A DNA stretch of 64,000 nt from NCBI GenBank assembly GCA_037349495.1, contig CP140205.1, positions 248,001 to 312,000 on the forward strand. The letters run 5' to 3'. This document shows, piece by piece, positions 31,901 to 40,900 of the stretch. This DNA comes from Lotmaria passim. Its lineage: Eukaryota; Euglenozoa; Kinetoplastea; Trypanosomatida; Trypanosomatidae. The translations under genes were made by a program, and so were the position numbers. The first letter of the stretch is position 1. Every line of letters begins with the position of its first letter. Under the pieces are notes generated by a model, which searched no databases, was not told where the DNA came from, and worked only from the letters and a program-made list of their open reading frames with translations.

Positions 31901-34900
31901 ACTTGAGGAGCAAAACGCTGAGCTACGCGCCGCCAACGCGAGGCTGGAGGCTTCAGCTCTTACCGCCACTCCCGCCGTCGCTACCACGCCACCTACCCAT
32001 GACGCCGCGAATCCGTTCGCTGACGAAGACGCCGAGGATCCGTTCGGCGGACCATCAAACACAGTGTCCATTGCAGCTCCCTTTGCTGCTTCGGCCCCTG
32101 CCGTTGACCACAACGAGCTGCATGCGGCTCGCCAGCGCATCGCTGAGCTGCAGGAGCGAAACGATGACCTGGCAGCTTCGAATGCGGAGCTGAAGGCCAC
32201 CATTGGAAGGCTGGAGGCTGCGCGTGTGACGACGGCCTTTGCAGCTCCTGCTGTTGCCGCCCACGACGTGGGGAACCCGTTTGTGGACGAAGACGCGGAG
32301 GATCCGTTCGGCGGCTCCTCACACGCCGCTCCTGCTGCTGCTCCTGCTGTTAGTAGTGGCAGTGCTGCGGCTGATGCGGACAATGAGCTGGCGGTGGCAC
32401 GTCAGCGCATTGCTGAGCTGGAGGCAAGGTGTGCTGACTTGGAAGCGGTCGCGGCGGAGCTGGAGGCCGCCAACGCAAAGCGAGATGACGATCCAAACAC
32501 CGCGGTTTCTGCGGCGGCTCGCGCGCCACACGAGGGTGACGCTGAAAAGCCATTTGCTGATGGTGATGCCGAAGACCCTTGTGACGGCTTCTCACACGCA
32601 GCCCCGCTTTCTGCGCCTACTGCGTCCGACGAGAGCGAGCTGACAGCTGCTCGACAGCGCATCGCTGAACTTGAGGAGCAAAACGCTGAGCTACGCGCCG
32701 CCAACGCGAGGCTGGAGGCTTCAGCTCTTACCGCCACTCCCGCCGTCGCTACCACGCCACCTACCCATGACGCCGCGAATCCGTTCGCTGACGAAGACGC
32801 CGAGGATCCGTTCGGCGGACCATCAAACACAGTGTCCATTGCAGCTCCCTTTGCTGCTTCGGCCCCTGCCGTTGACCACAACGAGCTGCATGCGGCTCGC
32901 CAGCGCATCGCTGAGCTGCAGGAGCGAAACGATGACCTGGCAGCTTCGAATGCGGAGCTGAAGGCCACCATTGGAAGGCTGGAGGCTGCGCGTGTGACGA
33001 CGGCCTTTGCAGCTCCTGCTGTTGCCGCCCACGACGTGGGGAACCCGTTTGTGGACGAAGACGCGGAGGATCCGTTCGGCGGCTCCTCACACGCCGCTCC
33101 TGCTGCTGCTCCTGCTGTTAGTAGTGGCAGTGCTGCGGCTGATGCGGACAATGAGCTGGCGGTGGCACGTCAGCGCATTGCTGAGCTGGAGGCAAGGTGT
33201 GCTGACTTGGAAGCGGTCGCGGCGGAGCTGGAGGCCGCCAACGCAAAGCGAGATGACGATCCAAACACCGCGGTTTCTGCGGCGGCTCGCGCGCCACACG
33301 AGGGTGACGCTGAAAAGCCATTTGCTGATGGTGATGCCGAAGACCCTTGTGACGGCTTCTCACACGCAGCCCCGCTTTCTGCGCCTACTGCGTCCGACGA
33401 GAGCGAGCTGACAGCTGCTCGACAGCGCATCGCTGAACTTGAGGAGCAAAACGCTGAGCTACGCGCCGCCAACGCGAGGCTGGAGGCTTCAGCTCTTACC
33501 GCCACTCCCGCCGTCGCTACCACGCCACCTACCCATGACGCCGCGAATCCGTTCGCTGACGAAGACGCCGAGGATCCGTTCGGCGGACCATCAAACACAG
33601 TGTCCATTGCAGCTCCCTTTGCTGCTTCGGCCCCTGCCGTTGACCACAACGAGCTGCATGCGGCTCGCCAGCGCATCGCTGAGCTGCAGGAGCGAAACGA
33701 TGACCTGGCAGCTTCGAATGCGGAGCTGAAGGCCACCATTGGAAGGCTGGAGGCTGCGCGTGTGACGACGGCCTTTGCAGCTCCTGCTGTTGCCGCCCAC
33801 GACGTGGGGAACCCGTTTGTGGACGAAGACGCGGAGGATCCGTTCGGCGGCTCCTCACACGCCGCTCCTGCTGCTGCTCCTGCTGTTAGTAGTGGCAGTG
33901 CTGCGGCTGATGCGGACAATGAGCTGGCGGTGGCACGTCAGCGCATTGCTGAGCTGGAGGCAAGGTGTGCTGACTTGGAAGCGGTCGCGGCGGAGCTGGA
34001 GGCCGCCAACGCAAAGCGAGATGACGATCCAAACACCGCGGTTTCTGCGGCGGCTCGCGCGCCACACGAGGGTGACGCTGAAAAGCCATTTGCTGATGGT
34101 GATGCCGAAGACCCTTGTGACGGCTTCTCACACGCAGCCCCGCTTTCTGCGCCTACTGCGTCCGACGAGAGCGAGCTGACAGCTGCTCGACAGCGCATCG
34201 CTGAACTTGAGGAGCAAAACGCTGAGCTACGCGCCGCCAACGCGAGGCTGGAGGCTTCAGCTCTTACCGCCACTCCCGCCGTCGCTACCACGCCACCTAC
34301 CCATGACGCCGCGAATCCGTTCGCTGACGAAGACGCCGAGGATCCGTTCGGCGGACCATCAAACACAGTGTCCATTGCAGCTCCCTTTGCTGCTTCGGCC
34401 CCTGCCGTTGACCACAACGAGCTGCATGCGGCTCGCCAGCGCATCGCTGAGCTGCAGGAGCGAAACGATGACCTGGCAGCTTCGAATGCGGAGCTGAAGG
34501 CCACCATTGGAAGGCTGGAGGCTGCGCGTGTGACGACGGCCTTTGCAGCTCCTGCTGTTGCCGCCCACGACGTGGGGAACCCGTTTGTGGACGAAGACGC
34601 GGAGGATCCGTTCGGCGGCTCCTCACACGCCGCTCCTGCTGCTGCTCCTGCTGTTAGTAGTGGCAGTGCTGCGGCTGATGCGGACAATGAGCTGGCGGTG
34701 GCACGTCAGCACATCGCCGATCTTGAAGACGCACTCTCGGAGGCGGCGGCTGACATCGAGAAGCTGCAGGAGGACCTGGAAGAGAAAGAGTACCTTATTC
34801 AGGCTCTCCGCGCCGGCGAGGCGGCGCTGGGTTCGCTGCCAGCGGACATGGGGACGAGCAGCGGCAGCGGCTGGGGCGTCGTGCTGCCATCCAACTCGGT

Positions 34901-37900
34901 GGACGAGCCAAGTGCCGAGGATACATTACCTGGTCTGCGGGCGCGTGTGGCGGAGCTGACACGGCAGCTGACGGAAGAGCGCCGCGCACATCGTCGCACC
35001 GTGGAGAAGCAGCAGCAACTGGCGGCATCGTCGCCAAAGCCGCTTTCGCAGTCGTCGCAGCTCGTGCCGGGGATGGAGGAGTTGGGACGGCAGTACGCTG
35101 ATGTGCAGCACCGCCTCTCGCTTGCCGAGGAGACGAGTGCAGAACTGGAGGTGGAGGTGCAGCGTCTGCGGGAGCGGAGCAGTCGTGCGGAGGAGCTAGC
35201 TGCTGCGCAGCCTTCTGTCCAGACGACTGCGAACGTGGTAGAGATGCCCGACCATGCGCTTCCTTTAGCAGGCACGGCCGTAGAGAATCCGTTTGCGGAG
35301 AGGGACGAGAGCGACGAGGCGGCGGAGGAGGGTGACGACTTGGAGGCGGCCGTGGTGACAATACGGAGTAGTCGCGTCAGGCAGCAGAGCAGCCTCCACG
35401 GGAACAACAGCCAAGGTGATTTGCCGCGGCCACCGCTGCCTCACCCGACGCTGTTCGAGAAGGGGGAGGAGGAGGACGATGACGACGGCGGCGGCCACAA
35501 CACGCCAGAGACGCAGGTGTCCTTCCACATGGACCGCAGCAGCACGGCCCCGCACGGCCCACACGAGCTGGTCAATGACAGTGTCTTCGGCGAGGGCGAG
35601 GACATCGAGTGTCGCGGCTCCGCCTTCACTCGTGACCCTTATTCCTCGCCTGGCAGGGAGGAGGAGCAGAGCGAGACGCAGACAACGTCGGCGGCTGTTC
35701 GCGGCGATGAGGCCGCGCGAGGTACCCTGCGCGAGAGGAGTGGCGAGCTGTTCGACGACGAGGAAACTGCCGAGGACGTCGACGTGTCCGTTAGCACGCG
35801 CGTCGCCGCCGCACGCGGGCGCATCCCACCGCCGCATCCAAGCAAAGTCGAGGACAGCGGTATCGCGATGCAGAGGCTGGGTCGACAGTACGCGGAGGCC
35901 CAGCAACGCCTTCTGCGCTCTGAGGAGACGCGGCAGAGTCTGGAGAATGAGGTGGCGGAGCTGCGACACATGCTGGAGCAGCTGCAGGCGAGTACTGCCA
36001 CTCCCACTGCTACTGCCGCAACGTCTTCTTCCTCTCCCAATACGAGGCATCACCAAAACGATCACCACAACCACCACCACCCGAACCTCGAGCGCACCTG
36101 TGCAGGCCATAGCGGCAACGAGCTGGACGAAGACCCGGATGAGGAGGAGGAAGTGGCGGAGGCGACGCGCACTATGACGACGTCGTCTGCCTCGTCAGTA
36201 CCCACCGCGGCGCGTGAGTGGCCAACGCCGAACCCACTCGGCACCCCGACAGTCACCTCGGAGGAGGCGTCGCAGCACCGCGTCTCGTCTGGGCGGGCGG
36301 ACAAGGACGACGCAGATTTCGATCCTGCCACCACCGCCACGCACTCAGAGCAGGGTGTAGCAGCGGAACACGGGGACAGCGATCCGCAACAGCCACAGCA
36401 GCCGGGTCACTACTGCCAGCACAACAATGCAGAGGCTGAAAAGGATGCGGCAGCGATCAACGCCGCGCTGTATCGCCGCATCGCTGAGTTGGAGACGGAG
36501 TTGCAGACAGCGATGACAAACTACGAGGAGGAGTTGCAGGCCGTGGCCGACGCCGCGGCGGATCGCATTGCAGCGCTGGAGCAGGAGTACGCGGCTGCCA
36601 CGGCGACGAAAGCCGCTGAGACGCCTAAGGCGACGGCGAGGGAGGAGAGCGACGTCTTCGGCCTTGCCGCCGCTGCGTCAGAATCAGGGAAGGAGGCCCA
36701 GCAGGTGGATCAAACAAATGCCGAGCTCTCGGACGCGTCCCCGCTCGCCGTCTCCGCCACCGGTGCTGCGCCGGACTCCCTGGCTATAGTGGCGGCAGCG
36801 CGTGTGGAGTGGGAGGCGGACATGGAGGAGGAGCGGCAGGTGCATCAGCAGCGGGTGCACGCATGCGAGCGCGAGATCGAGGCGCTGAAGGCCGACATCG
36901 CGACCCGCGATGTCGAGCTGGAAGTGCTTCGCAACAAGGACCAGGCTAATCAGGAGAATGTACAGGCTGTTCAAACGAAGCTGGCTGACGCCCGCCAGGC
37001 CTACCACGACATCCAGATAGAGCTGCAACATGCGCAGGAGCGGTTGACGTTCATGTCAAACGCGTTGGAAGAGATGCAGGCGGCTCACAAAGCGGAGCTG
37101 GACAATTTCAGCGCGGAGTGCGACCGCACCATCGAGGAGCACGACGAGCTGCTGCGGCAGCGTCTGGAGGAGCAGGAGACCTCGTACGAGGAGGCCGTCC
37201 AGCAGCTCGACCAGCAGCACCAGGATCAGCTGCGCTTGCTGGCCTCGTCCTCCGCCGAGGAGGCTGCGACGTCCCACACGAGGGACGAAGGAGAGGCCGA
37301 GAAACAGCGGGCGGAGGCGGCACACTGGAAGGAGCAACACGACGTCCTGCAGGAGCGCTTCGATCAGCTGCAGCGCGACTACGACGACTTCGCGCAGGAC
37401 ACCGCCGCTTTACAGCGGCGTCTGCGGGAACAGGAGGCCGCGCAGCGGGAGCGGGAGCAGAGCCGCCCCACCCGCGACGCCGCGGCACAGCAGCTGACGA
37501 CGGTGCAGAAACGACTGGAGGAGATGACGCGCCTCGTCGAGGCAGCGCAGGCGGATGCGCAGACGCGGTCGAGTGAGCTGCGCGACACCGCGGCGCGTCA
37601 TGCCGAGGTGGAGAGCACGCTCAGGGCGGAGCTGGCCACGCTGCGTGCTCAGGCGCAGTCCTCTCGCGAAGAAGTTGCGAAGCTGAACAGCTTGAACGAG
37701 GAACTGTCGGAGCTGCTGCAGCAGGGGGCGACCGGCGTCGAGGCAGCTCTGCGCGACCGCGACGCGCAGCTCAGCGCGCTAGAGATGCAGGTGCAGGACC
37801 TGAAGCTGCAGCTAGCCGCGGCAGGCGATCGTGTGGCGGAGCGGCAGACCCAGCTGCTAGACTTACGTGACTTGAATGACACCCTCCAGCAGCAAGCCGA

Positions 37901-40900
37901 GGAGTCGAAGGCGTCCATTCGGTCCCTAGAGTCGCAGTTGCGGGAGAGCAAGCGGGCATCGGAGGAGCAGTGTCGCACTGCCGCCCAGAAGGCGGACCGT
38001 GCGGTGCGCGACGCCGAGCAGGCACGCGTCGCCGCCCAGCAAGCCTTGGCGGAGCAGCACGCGTCACATCAGGGCGACATCGCGGCTCTGCAAAGGCAGC
38101 TGGACGACCTCCGCGACGAGCTCGAAGTCGCGCAGACCGTCGCGGCCACCGTTCCACTGGAGGCGCAGAAGCATCAATGCGATTTGGAGACGGTGCGGGA
38201 GCGGCTGACGGAGGCACTACGCACGCAGCAGGAACTGCAGCAGCAGCTGAAGAACAGCCGTGGCGAGGTGGAGCGGCAGCGCCGGCTGCTGCGCGGCGTC
38301 AACGCAGATGGCAGCGAGGTGGACGCTTCTGCTGCTGCTGCTGCTGCCGACGACGACGTGGAGGGCGTGCCGACCGGCGCGGCGGACGCCCGCGTGAACG
38401 CGTTGCTGCGCACGGTCGAGGAGTTGGAAGAGAAGCTGCAGGAGACGTCGACGGAGCGGGACACCCTCCAGCAGGAACGGGACCGCGTTACAATGCAGCT
38501 GAAGAGCGCCGCCCGTGTGGCCGACGTGAAGGAACAGGCGGCGCGGCGGCAGGAGGCGGAACTGCGCGGCATGCGCGGCCAGCTTGCCACCATCCGCGAC
38601 GACCTGGCCCAGCGTGTGCAGTCGAACCACGCCTTGCAGCTCGAGATCGACCACCTGCATGAGCGGGTGGCCGACTTGACGAGCGCGAGCGCAGAGCTGC
38701 AGGACCAGTACGCAGCGGAGGTGGAGCGGCGCACCACGCAGGAGCACGCCGAGGCGCTCTTCTTCGCCAAGGCGATGACGATCCCACGTGTGCTGGAGGA
38801 CCACGTGCGTGGGCTGTGCGCCGGCTACCATACCCTCCTGCAGGTCTCCAGCAAAGACCGCACCTACGTGTACGAGCGATGCGACACGATTGAGAAGGCC
38901 GCCGGCGAGGCGATGGCAGAGGCGGAGGCGCAGAGCCACGCCTACGAAGCTGCTCTGGCCGACGCGCAGGAAGAGCAGCAGCAGCTGAAGGCGATCATCG
39001 AGCAGCTGGAGGAGGCGCTACACAAAGCGGAGCAGACGCGCGACACCGCCGCTGCCGAGGCGAAGACTGCGAAGCAGGAGTTAGAGGCGGTGCAGCGCCA
39101 GTCACGCGAGGACGTCTTCAACGCCCAGCGTGACCTGCAGGTGGCAGAGCTGCAGCACGCCGACACGTTGCACTCCCTCTCTCTCCTACAAGATGAGGTG
39201 ACCAACACCGCTGCCCTCATTAAAAACCAGAAAGCCACGTACGAGCGTCGCGAGTCGGAGCTGGCCGAGGAGGTGGCACAGCTGCAGGCGGAGTTGGAGA
39301 CGCGCAAGGCTTCCGCGCGGCTGCTGCAGCAGAGCACTGAGGAGAACCGCAACGAGCTGCAGGACGTCGTGGACGCAGCAGAGCAGCGGCGCGACCAGGC
39401 GGTGCGGGAGGCGCAGGCGCTGCGCGCCCAGCTCGATCGCGTGCTGCCCCGCCTCGCGCAGCTGGAGGATGAGCAGGCGCAGCGCACGGCGGATCTGATG
39501 GACACGGCCCAGCAGCTCTCCGCCCTGCACAAGAAGTCCTCCTCCACGGAGGAGGTGTCGCGCAAGCACATCGAGGAGCTGAATCAGACACTGCAGGAGC
39601 TGCTGCATGCCCACACGGTGCTGCAGCGCACGCATACCACAACGGAGGCCACCGCCGACCGCCTCAAGACGCAGCTCGAGTCCACCGCGCAAGAGCTCGT
39701 TCGGACGACAACAACAGCACAGCAGCAGGAGGAGGAGCTGACACAGTTGCGCGGCCGCCTGCAGGAGGTTGAGACACGCACGAGCCGCATCATCGCAGAC
39801 GAGCAGGCGCGGCTGCGCGACGCGGACCGCCGCATCCAGGGCCTGGAGCAGCGCAACGCCGCCCTGCAGCAGGAGTGCAAGTCCCTTCAGGAGGCGCATC
39901 AGTCCCTGCGCGTGGAGCTCGAGAGCACCGCCGACGCGCTGCAGCGCCGCACGGAGACGGCGAACGCGCAGGAACAGCAGCAGGCGCATCAAATCCGTCT
40001 GCTGCGCGAGCGCACCGATACGCTCGAGGCAGAGCGGCAAGAGCTGCTCTCCGCGGAGCAGTCCATCACGAAAGAGCGGGACGGCTGCCAACGCGAGATT
40101 CTTCAGCTGAAGCACAAGGTCGAGCACCTGCAGCGCCACCTCAGCGACGCGAACGACCACAACAACACGCTGAACCAGGAGATGGTGGAGCTGAAGACGG
40201 AGCACAGCGGCGAAGTGGACCGCCTGCGCGACGCGATCACGGATGCGCAGAAGGAGTTGGCAAAGTGCCGGCAACTACTGGCGGAGGCCGAGACGCATCA
40301 GGTAGAGCAGGACAGCACCCACTACAGCCTCACGACGGAGATGAACGTGCTGCGCGAGGAGCTGAAGTCGGCACGCGCGCAGGCGGAAAGGGCGGTGCAG
40401 CAGTACCAGAAGGAGAAGACGGAGCGAGAGGAGATGGCGACGCTGCTGCAATCGCAGATAGCGCAGCTGTACGAGGAGCTGCGCAGCAAGCAGGAGCAGC
40501 TGCGCGAACTAGAAAACACTTCGGCGAGCCAGCAGGACACGATCAGTGCGCTGCGCCAGGGTGTGGCGGAGCTGGAGGAGCAGCTGAGGCTCACGCGCAA
40601 GGAGCTGCTGGACATGCAGGAGGCGGCCACTGCGGCGAAGGAACACCACCGCCGCGACCGCTTCGAGCTGCAGTCGAAGCTGAACGACGCCGAGGACGCA
40701 GCCGCCGAGCTGAAGCGGCAGCAGGAGCAGTATCGTGAACGTATGACAACCAAGGTGGAGCTGTACGAGGTGGCGGAGCAGGCGCTGCGTGGCGAGGTGA
40801 CAGACCTGCGCGCGGATGTCGCCCGGCTGGAGGAGGCTCTTGCTGCCACGACGCAGGGCAAGGACGCCGCCGAGGACATGAAGTCGCGGCAGGCGCACTC

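Noticed and set aside
30363-34710. CRISPR-like or satellite repeat array
   Set aside because: The repeats are contiguous, 768 bp long, in frame and inside a single coding sequence; no spacers exist.
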